Shown: in pieces, positions 1 to 6,586 of the stretch | Layout of the letters: each line of letters begins with the position of its first letter | Numbering within the stretch: the first letter of the stretch is position 1 | Source: OLB11 sp044234005 | GTDB lineage: Bacteria > Bacteroidota > Bacteroidia > Chitinophagales > Chitinophagaceae | Reading direction: 5' to 3' | DNA: 55,979 nucleotides | Assembly: GCA_044234005.1 (NCBI GenBank) | Contig: JBIIJE010000003.1 | Span: 1 to 55,979, forward strand | Position numbers and translations under genes: made by a program | Notes under the pieces: model-generated | The model's input: only the letters and a program-made list of their open reading frames with translations | Told to the model about the DNA's origin: nothing | Databases searched by the model: none

Positions 1-38
1 AAAAAAGTCCAAAGAAGTTTTCAACAATGTTTGGGTGT

Positions 39-180
39 GTTGGGCAAAATTAAATGTGCTGTTTTGGGTCGGCTTGTGGTAGGGAAAACAGCTCTTTTAA
101 TTTTGCGAAGCGTAGGCATTTGTATTTCCTTTTTCTTTTCGTTTATTGTTGGTCGTGTCGGTCTTAAACTTGCCCATAAC
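39..180. repeat. Palindromic intergenic element downstream of higA
   Basis: The ends are short inverted arms, GTTGGGC at 39-45 and GCCCATAAC at 172-180, which pair apart from two extra bases. Inside lies a strong 21-bp inverted repeat, 45-65 against 85-105, with two mismatches and a 19-nt loop. The right-hand end sits a few bases from the higA stop codon. The element could be a cassette boundary, a bidirectional terminator or a dispersed repeat. The arms and hairpin are seen directly; the role is unknown. Confidence 0.5.
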
Positions 181-186
181 GGTTTT

Positions 187-486
187 TTATAGTCTAATTG
201 ATAAGTCTAAATGTCCTCCAAGTCCAATTTCTACAATTTTTTGAAGCGTCGAAATTCTAACTTCCTTCAAGTTATTTTCAATTCGTGAAATGTATCCTTT
301 GTTTGTTCCACATTTTTCTGCAAGTTGTTCCTGTGTCATACCTTTATCAAGTCTTGCTTGCTGTATCATTATTCCAAGTTTGAAACTTTCAAATCCTTTC
401 TCAAGTTTATCTCTTTTTGCAGTCCCTTTTTGACCATACTCTTCATTAACGAATTGGTCGAATGATTTCAAATTATTATTTTTCAT
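187..486 (-). CDS. higA: HigA-type antitoxin, XRE-family helix-turn-helix protein
   Basis: This is a 99-residue protein with a Cro/C1-type helix-turn-helix at about residues 36-80, containing QARLDKGMTQEQLAEKCG followed by YISRIEN. It should be the DNA-binding antitoxin that neutralises the adjacent HigB-like toxin and represses the shared promoter. The start codon overlaps the end of the toxin frame by 11 bases, which is the usual toxin-first order and translational coupling of higBA operons. The antitoxin frame is intact, while the toxin frame is interrupted by an amber codon. The family assignment is secure; the exact subfamily is inferred from the partner. Confidence 0.85.
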   Translation of the reverse strand: MKNNNLKSFDQFVNEEYGQKGTAKRDKLEKGFESFKLGIMIQQARLDKGMTQEQLAEKCGTNKGYISRIENNLKEVRISTLQKIVEIGLGGHLDLSIRL

Positions 487-853
487 TGTTCTTGCTTTTT
501 TTAGTTGTTAGTTTTTCGGAAAAATATTCGGCTTTTATTTTTTCGGCTTTCTCTATTTCTTGTCTAGGTGTTTTTTGGGTTTTCTTTTGAAACCCATTTG
601 CCAATACAATTAATTTCCCTTCATCAAAAAATGAAAATATTCTAAATATATCACTTCCTTGTTTAACTCGAATTTCATAAAGTCCATTCGTTGTTTCCAA
701 ATGTTTAAAATATTCTTCAGGAACTATTTTTAAAGTCTCAACAAGTTTGATTGTCCAAACTATTTTCTATTTAACTTTTGTCTTTTGTTTGGAGTAAAAG
801 TCAGTGAAGTAATCTTTGTATAAAAATGAGTTCCTAAATTTCTCGTTATTCAT
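476..853 (-). pseudogene. higB: HigB/RelE-ParE family toxin gene with in-frame amber codon
   Basis: Read from ATG at 853, the frame gives 28 residues (starting MNNEKFRNSF), then TAG at 769-767, then 96 residues continuing in the same frame to the stop at 476. The downstream part carries the family hallmarks NGLYEIRV, DIFRIFSFFD and VLANGFQKKTQKTP. These match RelE/ParE-type host inhibition toxins (mRNA interferases) of the HigB group. Full length would be 125 codons, normal for the family. Only the amber codon breaks it; there is no frameshift. A shorter product could start at TTG at 700, but it would lack the N-terminal helices. Inactivation with an intact antitoxin is the simplest reading; a base-call error or suppression is possible. 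Confidence 0.8.
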
Positions 854-858
854 TTATG

Positions 859-888
859 CAAAGGTAATTAAGTTGTCCGAATGTACAA
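859..888 (-). promoter_or_regulatory. higBA promoter with overlapping palindromic operator
   Basis: On the minus strand TTG at 888-886 is followed after 19 bases by TACCTTTG at 866-859, matching the Bacteroidota -33 and TAnnTTTG -7 elements. Only five bases separate the -7 element from the toxin ATG, so the transcript would be leaderless or nearly so. An imperfect palindrome at 873-888 (half-sites TTGT and ACAA with inner C and G) covers the spacer. That is where a HigA autorepressor would be expected to bind. Confidence 0.6.
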
Positions 889-946
889 CATAAATTATTA
901 TTAACTTTTCTCTGATTTCAATTTAGTTTTCGGGTTTTACAAATTT

Positions 947-1081
947 CGCACAACGTTCTTGGGCTATGCGTCAAGCGTGGATTAGAAAGTACAAATGTAA
1001 AATAAAAGTAATAAAGATGAAGAAAGTAATACAGATGATAAACGCACCATAGCCACGCTTGCGCACAGTTCGTGTTGTGCG
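947..1081. repeat. Large imperfect palindrome, attC-like in architecture
   Basis: The outer arms are CGCACAAC at 947-954 and GTTGTGCG at 1074-1081, a perfect 8-bp inverted pair. The inner arms are 967-980 (TGCGTCAAGCGTGG) and 1053-1065, pairing over 13 bp with one bulged T at 971. An unpaired segment separates outer and inner arms, and a loop of 72 bases closes the structure. This layout (outer box, unpaired spacer, inner box with an extrahelical base, variable loop) is like that of integron attC sites. The outer box GTTGTGC departs from the attC consensus GTTRRRY at one base. No integrase is in view. Confidence 0.55.
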
Positions 1082-1117
1082 TTCGGCTTTCTTGTCCATA
1101 TTTTATTGAATGTAATA

Positions 1118-1787
1118 TTAATAATTCCCATATACGATTTTAGCAGTTTTTACTCCCTTTATAAATGTAAACCTAAAATATGCATCCTTACTGTGAAGAA
1201 ACCTCTCTCCAAAATTTGTACCTCTATTATATTCATATTTGTCGCCATCTCTCGACCAGCAACGATAAATATTTTCGAAACCGTAGCAAAAATAACTTGA
1301 ATTTTCGTTTGGTTCTTGTGGAATAGGAATAATTATAATACTGTCAAGCTTTTCAAATAATTTGTCGTCTGGCAGTTCATTAAATTCAATTGTTGTTTCG
1401 ACTTCAAATTCAAAGTCACCACCTTCGCTCAAATGTTTAAGATGAGAGTCAATAATTTTAAATTTTGGAACTTACACACCGATCATCCTTTGAATTTCAG
1501 TCCTATTCTCGTAACGCTTTGAATATTGTTTGTGAGGACTTGGGAAAAGTTGTAAAAAAAAAACATAAACTAGATAAAGCAACTATTGCAAGCATTGTTA
1601 AACCAGTCAAACATCCTATTTTCCATCCTTTTTTAATAAATTGGTAAATAACAGAAATTGTCACAAGTAGTATTCCGAAAATAACAAGCCAGATGCTATC
1701 TAATAAAAAAGATAGTCCAATTAAGGTTGCAGAAATTAGAGGTATTAACAACCATTTTTCTATGCTGTATGAGAATCATTTCTTCAT
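1118..1787 (-). pseudogene. Broken gene for a small membrane protein of unknown function
   Basis: Starting at ATG 1787, the frame reads MKK, hits TGA at 1778-1776, and continues as a hydrophobic segment with two or three membrane helices (SATLIGLSFLLD to CFFFTTFP). It then changes frame between about 1505 and 1520. It continues as KRYENRTEIQRMIGV, meets TAA at 1474-1472 and resumes as VPKFKIID. It ends in a soluble acidic domain with EVETTIEF and SIIIIPIPQEP, stopping at 1118. Read together, the pieces form one protein of about 220 residues: N-terminal membrane anchors and a C-terminal domain. Two nonsense codons and a frameshift show decay. I do not recognise a function; the joining of the pieces is inferred from continuity of sense. 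Confidence 0.6.
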
Positions 1788-1828
1788 TTAATTTTCTTTT
1801 CAGTTTCCGTTGTCTTTCTTCAAGCTGA

Positions 1829-1870
1829 CGCACAACGTTTGCCTTGCCGTCTAGTCACAAGTGACGAGAG
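1829..1870. repeat. Half cassette-boundary motif plus REP-like palindrome
   Basis: CGCACAACG at 1829-1837 repeats exactly the nine bases that open the large palindrome at 947, but no matching GTTGTGCG arm follows, so it looks like a remnant. Directly after it, 1851-1868 is a palindrome, CTAGTCAC-AA-GTGACGAG, with one mismatch between arms. The same core, flanked by CCTT[G/A]CCGTCT, recurs at 13816-13841. This marks it as a copy of a dispersed REP-like sequence. Confidence 0.5.
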
Positions 1871-2031
1871 CTTAAACCCAGATTAAGCATTAGAAATGTT
1901 CAAACGATTAAGAAGCTGCAATTCAATATTTTGCAAATATTAAAAATATCTTCTAATTCGTCTCGTTAACTATTAACGAGATATCTAACACGCTAGATTT
2001 TTATCCCTCAAATCCTATCGCGTAATTTGGT

Positions 2032-3513
2032 TTAGAACGCATCTTCATATAATTCCTTCATCCACGATTGAATAAATGTGAGACGGGCAGTTTTGTGGCT
2101 AAAAACATTTCGCTGTGGCAAGTATTCGTAATTTTCGCCAATGGTTTTAAAATTAGCAGCTACAAATTCTATACCCGTAATAATTTGTTCAACTTCTGCA
2201 TCTGTCATAGTAGGATGTATGCTTAAACGAATCCAACCTGGTCTAACGGATTTGTCGCCTTGATTAATAAGTTTGATGATTCTGTCAGATTCAGCTTGAG
2301 AAATATTTAATAAAATATGCCCATAAGTACCCGCACAAGCACAACCACCTCTTACTTGAATGCCAAAATAATCATTTAAGAGTTTTACACCCAAATTGAA
2401 ATGTAAATCATCAATATAAAATGAGATAGCTCCAATACGATCTCTTATATTTTCTTGTAAAATATGCAGGTTAGGGATTTTGAGCAATCTATCAAAAACT
2501 TTATTTACAAGCACTTTCTCGCGAGCTTCAATATTTTTAACTCCCATTTCGCGTTTGATCTTGAAAGCCAATGCAGCACGGATGCCTTGCAAAAAAGGAG
2601 GTGTGCCAGCATCTTCGCGTTCTTCAATGTTCTCGATATACACATGCAATTTCCAAGGGGTAGTATAGGTTACAGTACCGCCTCCCGAATTATCAGGAAT
2701 TGAGTTTTTGCATAAATTTTTACTTAACACTAATACACCAGGCGTTCCAGGTCCACCAAGGAATTTATGTGGAGAAATGAAAATCGCATCTAGGTATTGC
2801 TTTTCATTTTCTGGGTGCATATTAATATCAACATAAGGACCTGAACAAGCAAAGTCAACAAAACATAAGCCCCCCGCATTGTGCATCATTTCTGCAATTT
2901 CATAATAAGGCGTAAAAATACCCGTTACGTTACTGCAAGATGTTACAGACGCAATTTTCAATTTTCTTTCTTTATAAATCTCCAATAATTTTTCAAGATG
3001 CTTCGTGTCTACTAAGCCTTCAGAAGTTGAATCAATAATTTCTACATCCGCTATCGTCTCTAGCCAAGAGGTATGATTCGAATGATGTTCCATATGGGTT
3101 ACAAAAACGACTGGTTTTTCAGCTGGAGGTAATTTAGATATTTCTACAAATGCATGACTTAATTCCGGAACTCGCAATCCCATTATGCGTTGCAATTTGT
3201 TAATCGAATCTGTCATGCCTGAACCTGAAAAGATGAGTATATCATTTTCATTGGCACCTACTTCTCTTTTGATAAATTGCTTTGCCCCTAAATAAGCCTT
3301 CGTCATCAAAGTACCTGTAATCGATGTTTCAGTATGTGTATTGGCACAAAATGGCGCAACTTTCTCGAGCATTATTTTCTCTATTGGACTATATAATCTT
3401 CCACTCGCAATCCAATCGGCATATATCATTATTTTATCACCTTGTGGTGTCTCGAATTTTTGATTAATTCCAATTATTTGGTCTCGAAAAGGTTTAAAAT
3501 AAGCTTCATTCAT
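2032..3513 (-). CDS. Class V aminotransferase, cysteine desulfurase-like PLP enzyme
   Basis: This is a fold-type I PLP enzyme of the class V aminotransferase / NifS-SufS group. In the frame beginning at 3633, the PLP-binding lysine lies in FISPHKFLGG (residue 290) and the likely catalytic cysteines in RGGCACAG (residues 431 and 433). A substrate region THMEHHSNHTSW and a cofactor aspartate in CFVDFACSG are also present. It may take sulfur from cysteine or act on selenocysteine; the substrate is not readable. The frame opens at ATG 3633, but that would overlap smpB and its -7 element. The ATG at 3513, just before YFKPFRDQIIGI, is preferred; ATG 3576 is another choice. At about 494 residues it is longer than SufS and IscS (about 400). 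It is monocistronic and head-to-head with smpB. Confidence 0.85.
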   Translation of the reverse strand: MNEAYFKPFRDQIIGINQKFETPQGDKIMIYADWIASGRLYSPIEKIMLEKVAPFCANTHTETSITGTLMTKAYLGAKQFIKREVGANENDILIFSGSGMTDSINKLQRIMGLRVPELSHAFVEISKLPPAEKPVVFVTHMEHHSNHTSWLETIADVEIIDSTSEGLVDTKHLEKLLEIYKERKLKIASVTSCSNVTGIFTPYYEIAEMMHNAGGLCFVDFACSGPYVDINMHPENEKQYLDAIFISPHKFLGGPGTPGVLVLSKNLCKNSIPDNSGGGTVTYTTPWKLHVYIENIEEREDAGTPPFLQGIRAALAFKIKREMGVKNIEAREKVLVNKVFDRLLKIPNLHILQENIRDRIGAISFYIDDLHFNLGVKLLNDYFGIQVRGGCACAGTYGHILLNISQAESDRIIKLINQGDKSVRPGWIRLSIHPTMTDAEVEQIITGIEFVAANFKTIGENYEYLPQRNVFSHKTARLTFIQSWMKELYEDAF

Positions 3514-3582
3514 ATGAGTGTGGCAAATTAAGTTCGTAAAATTACGATGAAAAGCCGTAGCATTCAAATCGATCATTTCAAT

Positions 3583-3590
3583 TACATTTG
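3583..3590 (+). promoter_or_regulatory. smpB promoter -7 element
   Basis: TACATTTG fits the Bacteroidota -7 consensus TAnnTTTG and lies 12 bases before the smpB ATG. It decides the start: a TTG at 3588 in the same frame would fall inside the promoter and cannot be the initiation codon. No clear -33 TTTG is seen at the usual distance. Confidence 0.5.
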
Positions 3591-3602
3591 CAAGCGTTTC
3601 AT

Positions 3603-4043
3603 ATGAAAGAAATTTCCAATCGGTCAGCTTCATTCCATTTTGCCATAGAACAAAAATTTGTGGCTGGCATGGTATTACTTGGTACTGAAATTAAATCATT
3701 GCGACAAGGCAAAGCGAGCTTCAATGATAGCTTCTGTATCATGCACGAAAATGAATTACTCTTGAGAAGCTTTCATATTGCAGAATATTCGCATGGCACT
3801 GCTAATAATCATATTCCAACACGTGACAGAAAGTTGTTACTCACGAAAAAGGAATTGAAAAAAATTGTCACCAAGACTAAGGAAAAAGGTTTTACAATTA
3901 TACCATTACGTATCTTTTTAAGCGAAAGTGGCTATGCTAAAATTGAAATAGCACTTGCCAGAGGCAAAAAAACACACGATAAACGCGACAGTATAAAAAA
4001 CAAAGATGCTGAGAGACAATTAAAGCGAGATATGAAAATGTAA
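3603..4043 (+). CDS. smpB: SsrA-binding protein SmpB
   Basis: This is a 146-residue SmpB, the tmRNA partner in trans-translation rescue of stalled ribosomes. The oligonucleotide-binding barrel is recognisable from GTEIKSLRQGKASF near the start, through FHIAEYSHG and the R-x-R-KLLL segment, to IPLRIFLSESGYAKIEIALARGKK. The basic C-terminal tail (HDKRDSIKNKDAERQLKRDM) is the part that mimics an anticodon stem in the ribosome. Length is usual for the family. The ATG at 3603 was chosen because a -7 element lies just upstream. It runs away from the aminotransferase gene. The tmRNA gene itself is not in the window. Confidence 0.95.
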   Translation: MKEISNRSASFHFAIEQKFVAGMVLLGTEIKSLRQGKASFNDSFCIMHENELLLRSFHIAEYSHGTANNHIPTRDRKLLLTKKELKKIVTKTKEKGFTIIPLRIFLSESGYAKIEIALARGKKTHDKRDSIKNKDAERQLKRDMKM

Positions 4044-4084
4044 CCTGTTAGGCTAGCGTATTCTTAAGTTGACTTACGAGAAAA

Positions 4085-4288
4085 TTATTTCAATTTACAA
4101 TTTCCCACAAACGCACTGTAATCATTACAAATAACCAGCGCATCGTTCTTACGGCTTATATTCTCTATTTTTCTATCGAAATTTTTTGTTGCATCGCTGA
4201 ATGTACAAGAACAGATATAGTCCTTTTTACAAGATGACAATGATATAACAACAATAAATAATACAATTACAGATTGAATAGCTTTCAT
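4085..4288 (-). CDS. Small lipoprotein of unknown function
   Basis: This is a 67-residue protein with a lipoprotein signal: MKAIQSVIVLFIVVISLSSC, where the last residue (Cys20) is the predicted lipidation site, followed by KKD. The short mature part has three further cysteines (CSC and VICND, with NCKLK at the end), so a small disulfide-linked structure is possible. No family was recognised. A good promoter precedes it (4309-4338), which supports it as a real gene. It lies between smpB (convergent) and the ABC exporter gene upstream. Confidence 0.65.
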   Translation of the reverse strand: MKAIQSVIVLFIVVISLSSCKKDYICSCTFSDATKNFDRKIENISRKNDALVICNDYSAFVGNCKLK

Positions 4289-4308
4289 GATACTTAACTT
4301 TTGAAAAT

Positions 4309-4338
4309 CAAATATAGGAATTAAAATGAATTGAACAA
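4309..4338 (-). promoter_or_regulatory. Promoter of the small lipoprotein gene
   Basis: On the minus strand TTG at 4338-4336 and TATATTTG at 4316-4309 are separated by 19 bases. This is the same spacing as in the higBA promoter and a full match to the -33/TAnnTTTG pattern. It lies immediately after the stop codon of the ABC exporter gene, so the lipoprotein can be transcribed independently. Confidence 0.55.
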
Positions 4339-6168
4339 CTAACTGAGTACTTGTTGCATTTCCACTAATTTCTTATACCTGCCATTTAAATTGATTAATG
4401 AGGCATGAGTTCCTTGCTCTACGATCTCACCTTGCTCTAAAACAATTATTTTATCAGCATTCTGTACCGTTGATAATCGATGAGCGATTACAATAGAGGT
4501 TCTATTTTTCATTAAATTATTAATTGCATCTTGCACCAAACGCTCACTCACCGTATCGAGACTTGAAGTGGCTTCATCTAAAATAAGTATAGGTGGATTT
4601 TTATAGATAGCTCTCGCAATGGTTACACGCTGCTTCTCTCCACCACTTAATTTACTGCCTCGATCTCCTACGATACAATTGTATTGATCTTCTTTTTTTA
4701 AAATAAACTCGTGTGCATTGGCAATTTTTGCCGCTTGTTCTATTTTGTCATGATCTAGTATTTCATCGCCCAATGCAATATTGCTTTTGATACTATCATT
4801 GAATAAAATTGGCTCCTGAGAGACCATCCCAATTAAATTACGCAAATCTCCTAATTTAAGATTTTTGACATTTATACCATCAATTTCTATTTCCCCAGAT
4901 TGTATGTCATGGAAGCGAGGAATTAAGTCAACCAAAGTGCTTTTACCGGCGCCAGAAGCACCCACGATAGCCAGCGTCTCACCCTTGTGAATTCGGAGTG
5001 AAATATTTTTTAAAATTGGAATTCCCTCATAAGCGAAATTTACATGCTTAAATTCAATCGCCTTTTCAAATGTTTGAATGGAGCTTGCGTTTGGCATATC
5101 CAGCATCTCATTTTCAGCTTGTAAAATTTTATTGATTCTATCAATGCTTGCTTTGCCTTGAGCTAGATTGTAGAAGATGTTCGATAATGATTTCAACGGA
5201 TTGATTAAAAAATAAAACAAGGAAATAAACATGATAAATGTTCCCGGTTCAATTTCTGCGGGACGTTGCAATGCCATATTACCACCGAACCAAATGATGA
5301 TGCTTAATATAAGTATTCCTAAAAATTCAGACATAGGTGATGCCAATTCTCTTCGAGCTGCTATTTGATTATTCAATCTCAGAACGGAATCATTTTCATG
5401 GGAAAAAACTTGTTGCCTCTGCGGCTCAGCTTTAAATGCTTTAATAATTCGTAATCCACTCAAAGATTCTTCGATAATAGATAAAAGATTTGCTAAGCGC
5501 TCTTGTGTATCCTTCGTATTTCGCTTTAAGCTTTTACTAATTCTGCCAATGATAAAACCAGCGATGGGCAACAATACCAATAAAAATAAAAATAATTTTG
5601 GACTTAAATACATCAATATACCAAAGTAAAAAAGCACTTCGATAGGTTTACTAAACAAAAGCTCCATAACACCTGTTATGGCACTTTCTACTGCATTCAC
5701 ATCATTGGTCATGCGAGACATTATATCGCCCTTTCTTTCATTGGTAAAAAAACCAATTGGTAATTGCAATACCTTTTGAAATAAATCTTTTCTAATATTT
5801 AATAATATGCCATTTCGCAAAGGATTGAGCATATACTTAGCAATATAGAGAAATAAATTTTTAAAGAAGGTTGATGTTATTAATATCAAACAAATAAAAA
5901 GCAAGCCATACAATTTATTACCATCGTGCTCATCAATATAACTTGACATGATATACTTAAAGTAATTTGACAAGCCTTCTTTGTTCAAAGCAAAGCCTGG
6001 ATTGTTTGCCACATGCATATCTTTATCAAATAGCATATTCAAAAAAGGAATTATCATCGCCATGGATACAGTCGAAAACAACACCGATAATAGGTTGTTT
6101 AAAGCGTATAGAAAAACGTAATTCCATTTCCCCTTTAAATAAGGTAAAATGCTTGCAATAGATTTCAT
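4339..6168 (-). CDS. MsbA-like ABC transporter, fused permease and ATPase
   Basis: This is a type IV ABC exporter half-transporter of about 609 residues: an N-terminal six-helix membrane domain followed by a nucleotide-binding domain. The latter shows Walker A GASGAGKST, the Q-loop VSQEPILF, signature LSGGEKQR, Walker B ILILDEATSSLD and the switch histidine IAHRLST. It would work as a homodimer in the inner membrane exporting a lipid or other amphiphile; MsbA-type lipid A flipping is plausible but unproven. The frame is open to 6243, but the first 25 residues overlap rbfA and look non-coding. ATG 6168 (MKSIASILPYLKGKW) is the better start. It is divergent from rbfA. Confidence 0.92.
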   Translation of the reverse strand: MKSIASILPYLKGKWNYVFLYALNNLLSVLFSTVSMAMIIPFLNMLFDKDMHVANNPGFALNKEGLSNYFKYIMSSYIDEHDGNKLYGLLFICLILITSTFFKNLFLYIAKYMLNPLRNGILLNIRKDLFQKVLQLPIGFFTNERKGDIMSRMTNDVNAVESAITGVMELLFSKPIEVLFYFGILMYLSPKLFLFLLVLLPIAGFIIGRISKSLKRNTKDTQERLANLLSIIEESLSGLRIIKAFKAEPQRQQVFSHENDSVLRLNNQIAARRELASPMSEFLGILILSIIIWFGGNMALQRPAEIEPGTFIMFISLFYFLINPLKSLSNIFYNLAQGKASIDRINKILQAENEMLDMPNASSIQTFEKAIEFKHVNFAYEGIPILKNISLRIHKGETLAIVGASGAGKSTLVDLIPRFHDIQSGEIEIDGINVKNLKLGDLRNLIGMVSQEPILFNDSIKSNIALGDEILDHDKIEQAAKIANAHEFILKKEDQYNCIVGDRGSKLSGGEKQRVTIARAIYKNPPILILDEATSSLDTVSERLVQDAINNLMKNRTSIVIAHRLSTVQNADKIIVLEQGEIVEQGTHASLINLNGRYKKLVEMQQVLS

Positions 6169-6180
6169 TCCAATTAAAGC

Positions 6181-6192
6181 CGTAAATTTACG
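6181..6192. promoter_or_regulatory. 12-bp perfect palindrome between divergent ABC exporter and rbfA
   Basis: CGTAAATTTACG is perfectly self-complementary and sits in the 40-bp gap between the two divergent start codons (6168 and 6209). Each strand reads TAAATTTA, one base short of the TAnnTTTG -7 consensus. It may be a shared bidirectional promoter core or an operator. This is inference from position and symmetry only. Confidence 0.3.
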
Positions 6193-6208
6193 TTTTAAAT
6201 GATGGAAG

Positions 6209-6583
6209 ATGGAAGAAAGTAAACGACAAAAACAAATCGGCAACTTGTTACAACAAGAAATGAGTGAAATATTTCAGCGCGAAGGTTTAAATATTATAGA
6301 TGGCGGCATGATTTCAATATCTAAAGTGAAAGTCACACCCGATTTGATGGAAGCTAGATTTTATTTAAGTTTCTTTCAAATCGTTGAACCTGAAAAAATG
6401 CTGAAATACATTAAAGAACAAGATTGGAATTTGCGCAAGCAATTAGCAGCAAAAATCAAAAATCAAGTTCGAAAAATACCTGTATTATCTTATTACATGG
6501 ACGACACCCTTGATTACGTTTTCAAAATGGAGGAATTATTTAAAGAACTCGATATTCCTGATGAAGACAAAAAATACGAATAA
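6209..6583 (+). CDS. rbfA: Ribosome-binding factor A
   Basis: This is a 124-residue RbfA, the KH-fold factor that helps 16S rRNA 5'-end maturation and 30S assembly in the cold. The family opening SKRQKQIGNLLQQEMSEI is followed by ISKVKVTPDLMEARFYLSFF and the C-terminal part with RKIPVLSYYMDDTLDYVFKM. Length matches the family. ATG 6209 was chosen because an ATG nine bases upstream runs straight into a stop in another frame. It converges on the BNR protein gene with a three-base gap. Confidence 0.95.
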   Translation: MEESKRQKQIGNLLQQEMSEIFQREGLNIIDGGMISISKVKVTPDLMEARFYLSFFQIVEPEKMLKYIKEQDWNLRKQLAAKIKNQVRKIPVLSYYMDDTLDYVFKMEELFKELDIPDEDKKYE

Positions 6584-6586
6584 ACC

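Noticed and set aside
476..853. Stop-codon reassignment as an explanation for the in-frame stops
   Set aside because: TAG, TGA and TAA all occur as lesions in the accessory genes and are accompanied by frameshifts, while housekeeping genes are uninterrupted. Pseudogene decay explains this better.
947..1081. CRISPR repeat or phage attachment site
   Set aside because: There is no regularly spaced direct repeat, no cas or integrase gene, and the structure is a single large palindrome.
3588..3602. TTG start for smpB giving five extra N-terminal residues
   Set aside because: It falls inside the TACATTTG promoter element; ATG 3603 fits the family start.
6169..6243. N-terminal extension of the ABC exporter from ATG 6243
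   Set aside because: It overlaps the divergent rbfA start and reads as non-coding sequence; homologous exporters begin at the MKSIASILPYLKGK-like segment.
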